From Pseudomonas urmiensis (lineage in GTDB: Bacteria; Pseudomonadota; Gammaproteobacteria; Pseudomonadales; Pseudomonadaceae), in the NCBI RefSeq assembly GCF_014268815.2, contig NZ_JABWRE020000001.1, positions 3,167,001 to 3,231,000 of the forward strand: DNA of 64,000 bases, read 5' to 3'. The translations under genes and the position numbers were made by a program. How positions within the stretch are numbered: position 1 is the first letter of the stretch; every line of letters starts with the position of its first letter. Positions 17,015 to 26,160 of the stretch are shown in pieces. The notes under the pieces were generated by a model, which was not told the DNA's origin, searched no databases, and saw only the letters and a list, made by a program, of their open reading frames with translations.

Positions 17015-18621
17015 GTCGCTTCGGCGTCTTGCTCCTCACCCTGCTATGGATCGTCCAGGTCCACGCCCAACCGACCCTGCAAGCCAGCGTCGATCGCAGC
17101 CGCCTGCAAGCCGGGGAAACCCTGGAGCTGATTCTCGAAAGCCAGGATGTCACCCAGTTCGGCAAACCCGACCTGCGGGCCCTGGATGCCGACTTCGAAG
17201 TGCGCGGCACCCGTCAGCTGAACAGCCTGCACACCCTCGATGGCGAAACCCGCGCCAGCACCCGCTGGATCATCACCCTGCTGCCGCGGCGCAGCGGCAG
17301 CTTGAGCATCCCCGCGTTGCAACTGGGCCAGTCGCATAGCCTGCCCATCGACCTGCAAGTGCTCCAAGCCGATGCCAGCCGCCCGGACAGCGCCGCCAAG
17401 GTGTTCATCGAAGCGACCCTGGACAGCACTGAGGTCTACGTCCAGGCCCAGGCCGTGCTGACCCTGCGCATCTACCATTCGGTGTCGCTGTACGACGACA
17501 GCAGCCTCACCCCGCTGCAGTTGGACAACGCCAAGGTCGAGCCGCTGGGCGAGTCGCGCACTTATGAAAAAGACATCGACGGCGTGCGCCACGGCGTCAT
17601 CGAAACCCGCTATGCGGTTTATCCGCAGCACAGCGGCAGCCTCGATATCCCCTCGCTGACCTTCACCGCCACCGCCGCCGACAGCGCCGAGCAGCGCGCC
17701 GGTCGCCAGGTACAAGTCAGCTCGCTGCCGCTGCGTCTTAGCGTGCGGCCGATCCCGGCCAACTATCCTGCCGACACCCCGTGGCTGCCAGCACGCAGCT
17801 TGACCCTGGAAGAACGCTGGAACCCCGACCCCAGCACGCAAACGGTGCAGATCGGCGATTCAATGACCCGCAGCGTCACCCTGCGCGCCGATGGCCTGTC
17901 CAGCACTCAGTTGCCGCCACTACCGGCCACCGAAATCCTTGGCCTGCGCCGCTACCCTGACCAGCCACTGCTGCGTAACGAGATCAACGAGCGCGGCATG
18001 ACCGCCAACCGTGAAGAACGTGAAGCGCTGGTACCGACCCACAGCGGCGAGCTGACCTTGCCGACCGTCGACGTGACCTGGTGGAACACCCGCGAGGATC
18101 ACCTGGAACACAGCAGCCTGCCGGCGCGCAGCCTCAACGTGCAGGACAACCCTGCCTTGAGTGCCGAAACCCCGGTGGGTGATAGCAGCTCTGCCAGCAC
18201 CCTGCTGTGGCCTTGGCAACTGGCGACCCTGGTGTTGGCATTGACCACGCTGCTCGGCTTTGCCTTGTGGTGGCGCGCACGCTCGCAGCCAGCGGTGTTG
18301 CGCGCGGCGCAGGCTGGCCCGAGCCCGCGTACCTTGCTCGATGACCTCAAGCGCGCCTGTCAGGCCAATGATCCGCAGGCTACCCGACAGGCGCTGGATG
18401 CCTGGGCACGCCAGCAGCCCGAAACCCTGGCCGAAATGGCGGCGCGCTTTGTGCCGTTGTCGGATGCGCTGGATGGATTGAATGGCGCGTTGTATAGCGA
18501 GAGCGGCCAGTATTGGCATGGCGATGAGCTGTGGCGGGCGATTGGGGCCATCCCGCCAGCCGAGCAATTGCTCGCGCCGACTGGGGATAGCGGCAGCTTG
18601 CCGCCGCTTTATCCCAAGTAG
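17011..18621 (+). CDS. BatD family protein
   Basis: A 536-residue exported protein that ends the moxR/bat operon. It has a cleavable signal peptide (MSRFGVLLLTLLWIVQVHA, cut before QPTLQ), a long beta-rich periplasmic region typical of BatD with repeated immunoglobulin-like segments, one transmembrane helix near residues 393-415 (LATLVLALTTLLGFALWW) and a short cytoplasmic helical tail. BatD was linked to aerotolerance in Bacteroides; its job here is unproven. A weak hairpin at 18642-18665 may end the transcript. Confidence 0.9.
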   Translation: MSRFGVLLLTLLWIVQVHAQPTLQASVDRSRLQAGETLELILESQDVTQFGKPDLRALDADFEVRGTRQLNSLHTLDGETRASTRWIITLLPRRSGSLSIPALQLGQSHSLPIDLQVLQADASRPDSAAKVFIEATLDSTEVYVQAQAVLTLRIYHSVSLYDDSSLTPLQLDNAKVEPLGESRTYEKDIDGVRHGVIETRYAVYPQHSGSLDIPSLTFTATAADSAEQRAGRQVQVSSLPLRLSVRPIPANYPADTPWLPARSLTLEERWNPDPSTQTVQIGDSMTRSVTLRADGLSSTQLPPLPATEILGLRRYPDQPLLRNEINERGMTANREEREALVPTHSGELTLPTVDVTWWNTREDHLEHSSLPARSLNVQDNPALSAETPVGDSSSASTLLWPWQLATLVLALTTLLGFALWWRARSQPAVLRAAQAGPSPRTLLDDLKRACQANDPQATRQALDAWARQQPETLAEMAARFVPLSDALDGLNGALYSESGQYWHGDELWRAIGAIPPAEQLLAPTGDSGSLPPLYPK

Positions 18622-18641
18622 CGTTTCGCTGGCGTGGGTTC

Positions 18642-18665
18642 GGGCCTCGTACCACGATGAGGCCC
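18642..18665. terminator. Hairpin after the bat operon
   Basis: GGGCCTC (18642-18648) pairs with GAGGCCC (18659-18665) around a 10-base loop, 20 bases after the batD stop. There is no U run, so it is at most a weak terminator or RNA-end stabiliser. Confidence 0.4.
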
Positions 18666-18764
18666 GCACATCCACCGCACATTGCTGATCGCAACTTGGG
18701 TTACCATACCCACCCGCAAAAATTCCATCGCAAGCAACCCCGACTCAACACCTACAGGTCACCC

Positions 18765-20003
18765 ATGCGTCTGTTTCACACCTCCGACTGGCACCTGGGC
18801 CAAAGCCTGCATGGCCAGGAACGCGACTTCGAACACGCCTGTTTCCTGCACTGGCTGCTCGGCCAGCTGAAACTGCGCCAGCCCGACGCGCTGCTGATCG
18901 CTGGCGATATCTTCGACACGGTCAACCCGCCGGTCAAAGCCCAGGAACGCCTCTACGAATTCATCGTCCAGGCCCACGAGCAACAGCCCAAGCTGGACAT
19001 CGTGATGATCGCCGGCAACCACGACTCCGGCTCGCGCATCGAGCTGCCTGCCGCGCTGATGCGCCGGTTGCGCACCCACGCCCTGGGCCGGGTGCACTGG
19101 CTCGACGAAGGCCAGCTGGACGCCGAACGCCTGCTGATCCCCCTGACCAACGCCCGTGGCAAGGTCAGCGCCTGGTGCCTGGCCCTGCCGTTCCTGCGCC
19201 CTGCCGAAGTCACCGGCCCGCAGTTGGGCGATGACTACCTGCAAGGCATCACCCAGGTGCACCAGCAACTGATCGCTGCCGGCCAGGCCAAACGCAAGAA
19301 AGACCAGGCGCTGATCGCCATCAGCCACGCGCATATGGCAGGCGGCTCGATCTCCGAAGACTCCGAACGTAGCCTGATCATCGGCAACGCCGAGGCGCTG
19401 CCGGCCAAGCTGTTCGACAAGGCCATCAGCTACGTCGCCCTGGGCCACTTGCACAAGCCGCAGAAGGTCAATCGCGAAGAACGCATCCGCTACAGCGGCT
19501 CGCCGATCCCGCTGTCGTTCGCGGAAATCAACTACCCCCACCAGGTGCTGGAAGTCGAGCTCGACGGTGCCGAGCTGGTCAGCGTCGAACCGCGGCCGGT
19601 GCCCCGCGCTGTAGCCCTGCAACGCATGGGCCCGGCGCCGCTGGCCGAGCTGCTCGAACTGCTCGCCGAGCTGCCGGTGATCGACCTGCTCGAAGACCCC
19701 AATCGCCAGCCCTGGCTGGAAGTGCGGGTGCGCCTGGACGAGCCACAGCCAGACCTGCGCCAGCAGATTGAAACGGCGCTGCAAGGCAAGGCCGTGCGCC
19801 TGGTGCGCATCAGTGCCGAATATGCCGGGCGCGGGACACTGGAGGAGGACGAGCTGGAGTTCGTCGAGCTGAGCCAGATGACCCCGCAGGACTTGTTCAG
19901 CCGGGCCTGGGAGCAAGCCTACGGCAATCCCGTCGACGAGCAGGCCCTGAGCGATTTCGCCCTGCTCCTGCAGGATGTCCAGCTGGAGCAGGAGCAGCCA
20001 TGA
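18765..20003 (+). CDS. sbcD: Exonuclease subunit SbcD (Mre11 homologue)
   Basis: The nuclease half of SbcCD, which opens DNA hairpins and cruciforms and processes ends. The 412-residue protein shows the calcineurin-like phosphoesterase metal sites in order: FHTSDWHLG (D8, H10), AGDIFDTVNPP, IAGNHDSG, ISHAHMAGG and LGHLHKPQ. The start is the ATG at 18765, giving the invariant MRLFHTSDWHLG; the frame remains open 36 codons upstream but those residues are not family-like. It overlaps sbcC by four bases (ATGA), as expected for an obligate complex. Confidence 0.96.
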   Translation: MRLFHTSDWHLGQSLHGQERDFEHACFLHWLLGQLKLRQPDALLIAGDIFDTVNPPVKAQERLYEFIVQAHEQQPKLDIVMIAGNHDSGSRIELPAALMRRLRTHALGRVHWLDEGQLDAERLLIPLTNARGKVSAWCLALPFLRPAEVTGPQLGDDYLQGITQVHQQLIAAGQAKRKKDQALIAISHAHMAGGSISEDSERSLIIGNAEALPAKLFDKAISYVALGHLHKPQKVNREERIRYSGSPIPLSFAEINYPHQVLEVELDGAELVSVEPRPVPRAVALQRMGPAPLAELLELLAELPVIDLLEDPNRQPWLEVRVRLDEPQPDLRQQIETALQGKAVRLVRISAEYAGRGTLEEDELEFVELSQMTPQDLFSRAWEQAYGNPVDEQALSDFALLLQDVQLEQEQP

Positions 20004-23000
20004 AGATCCTTGCCATTCGCCTGAAGAACCTCGCCTCGCTGGCCGGCCCGATCGACATCGACTTTACCGCCGAGCCCTTGGCCAGCGCTGGTCTGTTCGC
20101 CATTACCGGCCCGACCGGCGCGGGCAAGAGTACCCTGCTCGATGCCCTGTGCCTGGCCTTGTTCGGCACCGTGCCGCGCCTCAATGCGATCGGCCGCGAG
20201 GCCAAGGTGCCCGATGCCGACGGCGACATCCCCACCTACGATCCGCGCAACCTGTTGCGCCGGGGCACCGGCAGCGGTTTTGCCGAGGTCGACTTCGTGG
20301 GTATCGACGGCCACCGCTACCGCGCCCGCTGGGAGGCCAACCGCGCCCGCGACAAGGCCAACGGCAAGCTGCAGCACAGCCGCCAGAGCCTCTACGACCT
20401 GGACAGCGAGCAGCTGCTGGGCAGCGGCAAGAACGAATACAAGCAATTGGTCGAAGCGCGCCTTGGCCTGAACTTCGAGCAGTTCACCCGCGCGGTGATG
20501 CTGGCCCAGAGCGAGTTCAGCGCCTTCCTCAAGGCCGACGACAAAGAGCGCAGCGAACTGCTGGAAAAGCTCACCAACACTGCGATCTATACCCGCCTCG
20601 GTCAGCGTGCATTCAGTAAATCGCGAGAAGCGGGCGAAGCCCACAACGCCCTCAAGGACCGCGCCAGCCACCTGCTGCCGATGGCCGTGGAGGCTCGCGC
20701 CGAGCTCGATCAGCGCTTGGAGCAGGCGCAACAAGCGCTCAAGGCCGAGCAGGCGCGCGAGCGCCAACTGGAACAGCAACGCGCCTGGCTCAATGAACAG
20801 CACCAACTGCAAGCCCAGCACAGCGCTGCCAGCCAAGCCTTGCAAAGCGCAGAGCACGACTGGCAACAACTGGCCGGACAGCGCCTGGATCTGCAGCACC
20901 TGGAACGCCTGGCGCCGCAGCGCCACCCGTTCCATCGCCAGCAAGCCTTGGCCAGCCAGCTCACGCCGCTGGCTGCTGCGCTTGCGGCGCAGCAAGACCA
21001 GCAACAGAGCCTGCAAGCACGCGTCCTGGAGCTGCAACACGCCCTGCAAGCGGCACGCCAGGCGCTGAGCCAGGCCCAGACCGTGCAAAGCGACAGCGCC
21101 CCGCACCTGCGCCAGGCCTTCGCCGCCCAGGACAACCTGGCGCGTCTGGACAGTGAGTCGGCCAAGCTCGGCGACTCCGCCCGAGACGCCGAGCAGGCCG
21201 TCAGTGACGCTCAGCAGCAGTTGCAGCAGCTCGACGAGCAGCAACAACGCAGCCAGCAGCAACTGGCCGCAATCGATGCCGCCCTGGCCGACAGCGCCCC
21301 GCTGGCCGCATTGGCCAGCGCTTGGCAGGCTTATCGCGGGCAACTGCAGCAGCTGCTGCAAATCGGCAATCGCCTGAGCCAGGGCCGCGCTGAACTGCCC
21401 GGCCTGCAAGCCCAGGCCAGCCAGGCCAATGCCCAGTTGCAGGAACAGCGCGACGCCTTCGAGGTGTTGTTCCGTGAAGCTGGCGCCGAGCCGCAGGCGC
21501 TGGCCGAACAGCTCGACCTGCTCGGTACCATGCTGCAGGAAAACCGCAAGCAGCAGCGCGCCGTGGAAGAACTGTCACGCCTGCACGCCCGTGAGCAAGA
21601 GCTGCAACAGAACATCCAGTCGCTGCGCGAACGTCAGCAACAGGGCCTGCACCAACGCCAGCAATTGATCACCGAAGGCCAGTCGGCCAAGGCCGAGCTG
21701 GAAACCGCCGAGCAAGCCCTGACGCTGACCCGCCAGTTGCTCGAACGCCAGCGCCTGGCACGCAATACCAGCGTCGAAGAACTGCGCGCCCAGTTGCGCG
21801 ATGGCGAGCCATGCCCGGTCTGCGGCAGCGCCGAGCACCCGTTCCATCAGCCCGAGGCGCTGCTCAATAGCCTTGGCCGACATGACCAGGCCGAAGAAGC
21901 CGCTGCCTTGGCTCAGGTGGAAAGCCTCAATGCCCGCCTGATCGACCTGCGCACCCAGGTCGGTATGGTCAATGGCCAGGTCAAGGAGTACCAGCACCAG
22001 CAGGGGCAATTGGCCGAGCAGTTGCAACCGCTGCAGCAGCAGTTGCAGGCGCATGCCCTGTGGCCGTCGCTCAGCGCTCAGGACGACAGCACCCGCAGCA
22101 GCTGGCTGGAGGGCCAATTGCGCCGTCTGGACGGCGAGATCAGCCGCGACGAACAACGCCAGAGCGCGCTGCTGACCCTGCAAAAGGACGCTGCCCGCCT
22201 CACCCAGCAATTACAGGCCGCCAACGAAGCGCAACAGCAGGCCCAGAGGCGCCTCGACCAGCAGCACCAGGCACTCGACGCCGACCAGGAGCGCCTGGAG
22301 CAGGCATTGGCTGATTTTGCCGGGGTATTGCCCGCCGACATTCTCCAGGCCCTGCGCGACGAACCTGCGCATGCCTTCCTGGCGCTGGATCAGCAGGTGG
22401 CCCAGCGCATGCTCCAGCTGGAGCAGCAACAGGACGAACAGCAACAACAGCAGCAGCGCCAGCAACAACTGGAACGCCTGCGCGACCAGCAGCAAGCGCG
22501 CCTGCAACGCCTGGGCGAGCTGCAACAGCAACTGGCCAGCCTTGCCGAGCAACAGCAACAAGCGCGCGCGACCCTGGCCGAACTGTTGGCCGAGCACGCC
22601 AATGCCCAAGCCTGGCAGCAGCATCTGGAGCAGCAGGTAGAACAGGCGCGCAGCAGCGAAGCCAGCACTGCCCAGGCGCTCCAGGAGGCCAACACGCAAA
22701 GCCTGCAAGTGGCCGCTGAACTCAAGGCCAATCAACAGCGCCGCGAGGCCCTGGAGCAGGAGCACCAGGCGCTGCAACAGCAAATCAGCCAATGGCGCGC
22801 CGATCATCCGGAGCTGGACGACCAAGGCCTGGACCGGCTGCTGGCTATCGACGATGGCGCAGTGGCCGAGCTACGCCAACGCGTGCAAGCTGCCGACAAA
22901 GCCATCGAACAAGGCCGCGTACTGCTGCAAGAGCGCCAGCAGCGCCTGCAACAGCACAACCAGCACGCCATCAGCGAAATGCCCATTGAAGAGCTGGAGC

Positions 23001-23644
23001 AGACCCTCAGCCAGTTGCAGCAACAACTGGCCGTGCATGAACACCAGTGCGCCGAACTGCGCGCGCAACAGGCCGACGACCAGCGTCGCCAGCAAGCGCA
23101 TCAGGCCCTGGCCGCAGAGATCGAGCAGGCCTATCAACAGTGGCAACGCTGGGCGCGCTTGAATGCCCTGATCGGCTCGGCCTCTGGCGATGTGTTCCGC
23201 AAGATCGCCCAGGGCTACAACCTCGACTTGCTGCTGCACCACGCCAACAGCCAGCTGCGCCAGTTGGCCAAGCGCTACCGCCTCAAACGCGGCGGCAGTG
23301 CCCTTGGCCTGCTGGTGCTGGACACCGAGATGGGCGATGAGCTGCGCTCGGTGCACTCGTTGTCTGGCGGTGAGACCTTCCTGGTTTCGCTGGCCCTGGC
23401 CTTGGGCCTGGCCTCGATGGCTTCGAGTACCCTGCGCATCGAGTCGCTGTTCATCGACGAAGGCTTTGGCAGCCTTGATCCTGAGTCGCTGCAACAGGCC
23501 ATGGACGCCCTCGATGGCTTGCAGGCCCAGGGCCGCAAGGTCGCGGTGATCTCGCACGTGCAGGAGATGCACGAACGGATTCCGGTGCAGATCCAGGTGC
23601 GCCGTCAGGGCAACGGTTTGAGCGATGTGGAAGTCTGCGGATGA
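20000..23644 (+). CDS. sbcC: Exonuclease subunit SbcC (Rad50 homologue)
   Basis: The SMC-like ATPase partner of SbcD. The 1214-residue protein has Walker A GPTGAGKST (residues 37-45), two very long coiled-coil arms rich in Q, A, L and E, the zinc hook CPVC at residues 605-608, the ABC signature LSGGE near 1120 and Walker B LFIDEGFGSLD near 1150. The zinc hook lies almost exactly mid-chain, as required for arms of equal length. It is longer than the roughly 1050-residue E. coli protein, mainly in the coils. It overlaps both sbcD and the following GST gene by four bases. Confidence 0.96.
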   Translation: MKILAIRLKNLASLAGPIDIDFTAEPLASAGLFAITGPTGAGKSTLLDALCLALFGTVPRLNAIGREAKVPDADGDIPTYDPRNLLRRGTGSGFAEVDFVGIDGHRYRARWEANRARDKANGKLQHSRQSLYDLDSEQLLGSGKNEYKQLVEARLGLNFEQFTRAVMLAQSEFSAFLKADDKERSELLEKLTNTAIYTRLGQRAFSKSREAGEAHNALKDRASHLLPMAVEARAELDQRLEQAQQALKAEQARERQLEQQRAWLNEQHQLQAQHSAASQALQSAEHDWQQLAGQRLDLQHLERLAPQRHPFHRQQALASQLTPLAAALAAQQDQQQSLQARVLELQHALQAARQALSQAQTVQSDSAPHLRQAFAAQDNLARLDSESAKLGDSARDAEQAVSDAQQQLQQLDEQQQRSQQQLAAIDAALADSAPLAALASAWQAYRGQLQQLLQIGNRLSQGRAELPGLQAQASQANAQLQEQRDAFEVLFREAGAEPQALAEQLDLLGTMLQENRKQQRAVEELSRLHAREQELQQNIQSLRERQQQGLHQRQQLITEGQSAKAELETAEQALTLTRQLLERQRLARNTSVEELRAQLRDGEPCPVCGSAEHPFHQPEALLNSLGRHDQAEEAAALAQVESLNARLIDLRTQVGMVNGQVKEYQHQQGQLAEQLQPLQQQLQAHALWPSLSAQDDSTRSSWLEGQLRRLDGEISRDEQRQSALLTLQKDAARLTQQLQAANEAQQQAQRRLDQQHQALDADQERLEQALADFAGVLPADILQALRDEPAHAFLALDQQVAQRMLQLEQQQDEQQQQQQRQQQLERLRDQQQARLQRLGELQQQLASLAEQQQQARATLAELLAEHANAQAWQQHLEQQVEQARSSEASTAQALQEANTQSLQVAAELKANQQRREALEQEHQALQQQISQWRADHPELDDQGLDRLLAIDDGAVAELRQRVQAADKAIEQGRVLLQERQQRLQQHNQHAISEMPIEELEQTLSQLQQQLAVHEHQCAELRAQQADDQRRQQAHQALAAEIEQAYQQWQRWARLNALIGSASGDVFRKIAQGYNLDLLLHHANSQLRQLAKRYRLKRGGSALGLLVLDTEMGDELRSVHSLSGGETFLVSLALALGLASMASSTLRIESLFIDEGFGSLDPESLQQAMDALDGLQAQGRKVAVISHVQEMHERIPVQIQVRRQGNGLSDVEVCG

Positions 23645-24234
23645 TCCTCTACTCGTTCCGCCGCTGCCCCTGGGCCATGCGTGCGCGCCTGGCCCTGCGC
23701 TATGCCGGCTGCGCCGTGCAGGTGTGTGAAGTGGCAATGAAGAACAAACCGGCCGAACTGCTGGCACTGTCGCCCAAGGGCACGGTGCCGGTGCTGGCGA
23801 CTGCCGACGGCGTACTGGAAGAAAGCCTGGATATCATGCGCTGGGCACTGGCGCAGAACGATCCGCAGGACTGGCGGCTGCAAGCAGACCCGGCTGCGGC
23901 GCAGCACGCTGAGGCCCTGATCGCACGCAACGACAGCGTATTCAAGGCCCAGGTCAACCTGTACAAGTATGCCGAGCGCTACCCCGAGCATTCGCGTGAG
24001 CATTACCGCCAGCAGGCCGAGCCCTGGCTGGCGGAGCTTGAAGGCCTGCTCGAAGGCCGGCCTTATCTGCTTGCCGGGCATCCAAGCCTGGCCGATGCCG
24101 CCCTGCTACCCCTTATGCGCCAGTTTGCCGGGGTCGAACCGCAGTGGTTCGCCGAGGCGGCTTATCCGCGGGTGCGGAGCTGGTTGCAGGGGTGGCTGGC
24201 TTCAGAGCTGTTCAAGGCCGTTATGGCTAAATAG
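23641..24234 (+). CDS. Glutathione S-transferase-like protein
   Basis: A 197-residue thioredoxin-fold protein with the N-terminal motif YSFRRCPWAMRARLAL; Cys9 stands where glutaredoxin-like and Omega-type GSTs carry the catalytic cysteine. The cis-proline region is KGTVPVLATADG, followed by ES for glutathione gamma-glutamyl contact, and an all-helical C-terminal domain (PYLLAGHPSLADAALLPLMR). Its start overlaps the sbcC stop by four bases, so the three genes form one unit. Why a thiol transferase travels with a DNA-end nuclease is unclear. A REP pair closes the operon. Confidence 0.88.
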   Translation: MILYSFRRCPWAMRARLALRYAGCAVQVCEVAMKNKPAELLALSPKGTVPVLATADGVLEESLDIMRWALAQNDPQDWRLQADPAAAQHAEALIARNDSVFKAQVNLYKYAERYPEHSREHYRQQAEPWLAELEGLLEGRPYLLAGHPSLADAALLPLMRQFAGVEPQWFAEAAYPRVRSWLQGWLASELFKAVMAK

Positions 24235-24252
24235 CTATCAGCCTGGGAGCGG

Positions 24253-24345
24253 AACCTGTGGGAGCGGGCTTGCCCGCGAACCAGGGCAAAGCCTTGGCCA
24301 TACACCGCAGGGTATTGTTCGCGGGCAAGCCCGCTCCCACAGGTT
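24253..24345. repeat. REP pair, perfect 28-base arms
   Basis: 24253-24280 and 24318-24345 are exact reverse complements over 28 bases, with core GAGCGGGCTTGCCCGCGAA, separated by 37 bases. It lies in the convergent gap after the sbcD-sbcC-GST operon. Confidence 0.9.
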
Positions 24346-24362
24346 CAGTGCTGACATCGGGA

Positions 24363-24542
24363 TCAGAGGCCGGTCTTGCCACTCAACGCCGCATGAAAAT
24401 GGGCACTCTGGCGCAGGTACTGCTCGGTATAGCTGTGGGTGGCAGATGCCTTGCGGCTGGTGTCGGCATGGGCATGCGTCGGTAGCACAACCGAGGCGGA
24501 AATGGCGGAAGCGGCGATAACCGGGAAGAGATTGAAGTTCAT
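24363..24542 (-). CDS. Small secreted or periplasmic peptide, unknown function
   Basis: A 59-residue product with a clear signal peptide, MNFNLFPVIAASAISASVVL followed by PTHAHA, cut before DTSRK. The mature peptide is about 33 residues, polar, and ends with QLR-like helix material (YTEQYLRQSAHFHAALSG). A GAGGT lies about 9 bases before the ATG at 24542; an in-frame ATG at 24560 is possible. It sits 149 bases downstream of the lactonase gene on the same strand. I know no named family. Confidence 0.6.
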   Translation of the reverse strand: MNFNLFPVIAASAISASVVLPTHAHADTSRKASATHSYTEQYLRQSAHFHAALSGKTGL

Positions 24543-24658
24543 CTGGGCTGACCTCGACATCGGTGGTTTGACAATGGCCCGGGTGGGCCTTGGGTCAAAC
24601 TTACGCCGCCAAGGTCTGCCACTGAAATTCATTGCAGCAGTAGCAATTATCACCCCGG

Positions 24659-24697
24659 TTGATAGTCGCTGTTGATAGCCCCTGTTGATAGTCACTC
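24659..24697. repeat. Three 13-base tandem repeats over the lactonase stop codon
   Basis: Copies TTGATAGTCGCTG (24659-24671), TTGATAGCCCCTG (24672-24684) and TTGATAGTCACTC (24685-24697) lie head to tail. The last holds the stop codon of the leftward lactonase gene. Confidence 0.7.
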
Positions 24698-25837
24698 GAT
24701 GAACTTGAGGTCCGAGGGCGCACCCTGGGCCAGCTTCTGTACCGTCTCCCCGAGCTTGCCGCTACGCGGGTCGCGGCGCATGACCACGATCTGGTTGCTC
24801 TTCTGGTTGGCCACCAGCAGGTAGTTGCCACTGGGATCCAGGGCGAACTCACGCGGATGATCGCCCTCGACCGAACGGCGCTGCAGCAGGGTTAGCTGGC
24901 CGTTGTCCTTGGCCACCGCATACACCACGATTTCATTCGCCGTACCGCGGTTACTGACATACAAGAAGCGTCCATCGACCGACAGATGCAAGCCACCCGA
25001 CGCTTTTGCAGCGGCGTCTTGGCGTTCGCTCAAGGGCAGGCGCTGGCGCTCGATCAGGGCGCCATCCTCAACATCGAACACCACCACTTCGCCACTCATC
25101 TCCAGGGTGAGATAAGCGTGCTGGCCCTTGGCATCGAACAGCAAATGCCGCGGCCCGCTGCCTGGCGGCAGGCTGACCGAGGCCGGAATCGCCGCGCTCA
25201 GCGGCTGTTCGGTGCTGGCGCCGTCGTAGCGGTAGATGAACACCTTGTCCGCGCCCAAATCGCTGGCATACAGGTGGCGGCCTTCAGGCGAAGGCACCAG
25301 CGAATGCACATGGGCGCCGGCCTGGCGCTCGGGGTTGACCTTGCTCGGCGCATGCCGCGCCTGCTGTACCATCGGCTTGAGCTTGCCGTCCTTGGCCACC
25401 GGGATCACCACCAGGCTGCCGCCCGGGTCGGCGGCGACCGCGTAGTTGGCGACGAACAAGTAGCGCTGATCGTGGCTGAGGCTGGCGTGGGTCGGCTCAT
25501 CGCCTTGGCTGGCGACCTGGTTCAACGGTTTGATCTCGCCCTTGCTGCTGAGGGCAAAACTGCTGACCTGGCCCTTGGGCGTTTCATTGACCGCAAACAA
25601 GAGGCGCTGGTCAGCAGAGAGCACCAGCCACGACGGGCTGACGCTGTTGACCACTTGCAGCGGCTGGGTATCGATCTGGCCGCGCTCAGTGTCGAAATGG
25701 TAGCGGTAGATACCCTTGCTGGCGCCGTCGGTGTAGCTGCCCACCAGCAGGGTCACGGCGTGGGCCTGGAGAACAAGGCTCATCAGACTAGCGGCCAGCA
25801 GGCACTTCCAGGTCCGGTTCATCATCGTCGTATTCAT
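24692..25837 (-). CDS. Exported lactonase-family seven-bladed beta-propeller (PF10282 type)
   Basis: A protein of about 381 residues of the 6-phosphogluconolactonase YbhE-like propeller family, with repeats such as VGSYTDGASKGIYRYHFD, SLSHDQRYLFVANYA, GRHLYASDLGADKVFIYR and LSVDGRFLYVSNRGTANEIVVY. Unlike cytoplasmic Pgl it has a signal peptide (MNRTWKCLLAASLMSLVLQ, then AHA), so it acts in the periplasm and its substrate is probably another lactone. Possible starts are at 25837 and 25822; both lie inside the upstream DUF5629 gene, so the two genes overlap and are coupled. Confidence 0.85.
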   Translation of the reverse strand: MNTTMMNRTWKCLLAASLMSLVLQAHAVTLLVGSYTDGASKGIYRYHFDTERGQIDTQPLQVVNSVSPSWLVLSADQRLLFAVNETPKGQVSSFALSSKGEIKPLNQVASQGDEPTHASLSHDQRYLFVANYAVAADPGGSLVVIPVAKDGKLKPMVQQARHAPSKVNPERQAGAHVHSLVPSPEGRHLYASDLGADKVFIYRYDGASTEQPLSAAIPASVSLPPGSGPRHLLFDAKGQHAYLTLEMSGEVVVFDVEDGALIERQRLPLSERQDAAAKASGGLHLSVDGRFLYVSNRGTANEIVVYAVAKDNGQLTLLQRRSVEGDHPREFALDPSGNYLLVANQKSNQIVVMRRDPRSGKLGETVQKLAQGAPSDLKFIE

Positions 25838-26090
25838 CGTCATCGTCCGAGCCGTACACGGCACTCATACAGACTAGTTGATGCTCGCCCTGATCATCGT
25901 TGAGGCGCCACTGTTCACCCGCGCCGATTGCCGCGGCGACTTGTTCGGGAGTGAAGGTCCAGCGCTTGAGGTCGCGGCCGTCCATGCATTCGATCAGCAG
26001 ACCGTTGGCATTGAAGGTGAAGTCGAAGGCGTGCAGGCCGTCGATCAGGAGCATGTCGCTGGATTCGAGGGCGGTGGCGAGGGTGGTCAT
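25788..26090 (-). CDS. DUF5629 family protein
   Basis: A 100-residue cytoplasmic protein containing MLLIDGLHAFDFTFN and RDLKRWTFTPEQVAAAI, matching the pseudomonad DUF5629 family as I remember it. It ends in a very acidic tail (SDDDDEYDDDEPDLEV). Its 3' end overlaps the start of the lactonase gene by 35-50 bases in another frame. A TATACT (26121-26126 on the complement) could be its -10 box. Function unknown. Confidence 0.8.
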   Translation of the reverse strand: MTTLATALESSDMLLIDGLHAFDFTFNANGLLIECMDGRDLKRWTFTPEQVAAAIGAGEQWRLNDDQGEHQLVCMSAVYGSDDDDEYDDDEPDLEVPAGR

Positions 26091-26131
26091 CGAAGGGGTA
26101 CCTGGGGAGCAAAGACCCGCAGTATACCTGT

Positions 26132-26150
26132 GGGGCCGCTTTGCGGCCCC
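26132..26150. terminator. Hairpin between the RND exporter and DUF5629 genes
   Basis: A perfect 8-base stem (GGGGCCGC / GCGGCCCC) with a TTT loop lies 10 bases past the exporter stop. No U run follows, so strength is uncertain. Confidence 0.5.
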
Positions 26151-26160
26151 CGTACACCGA

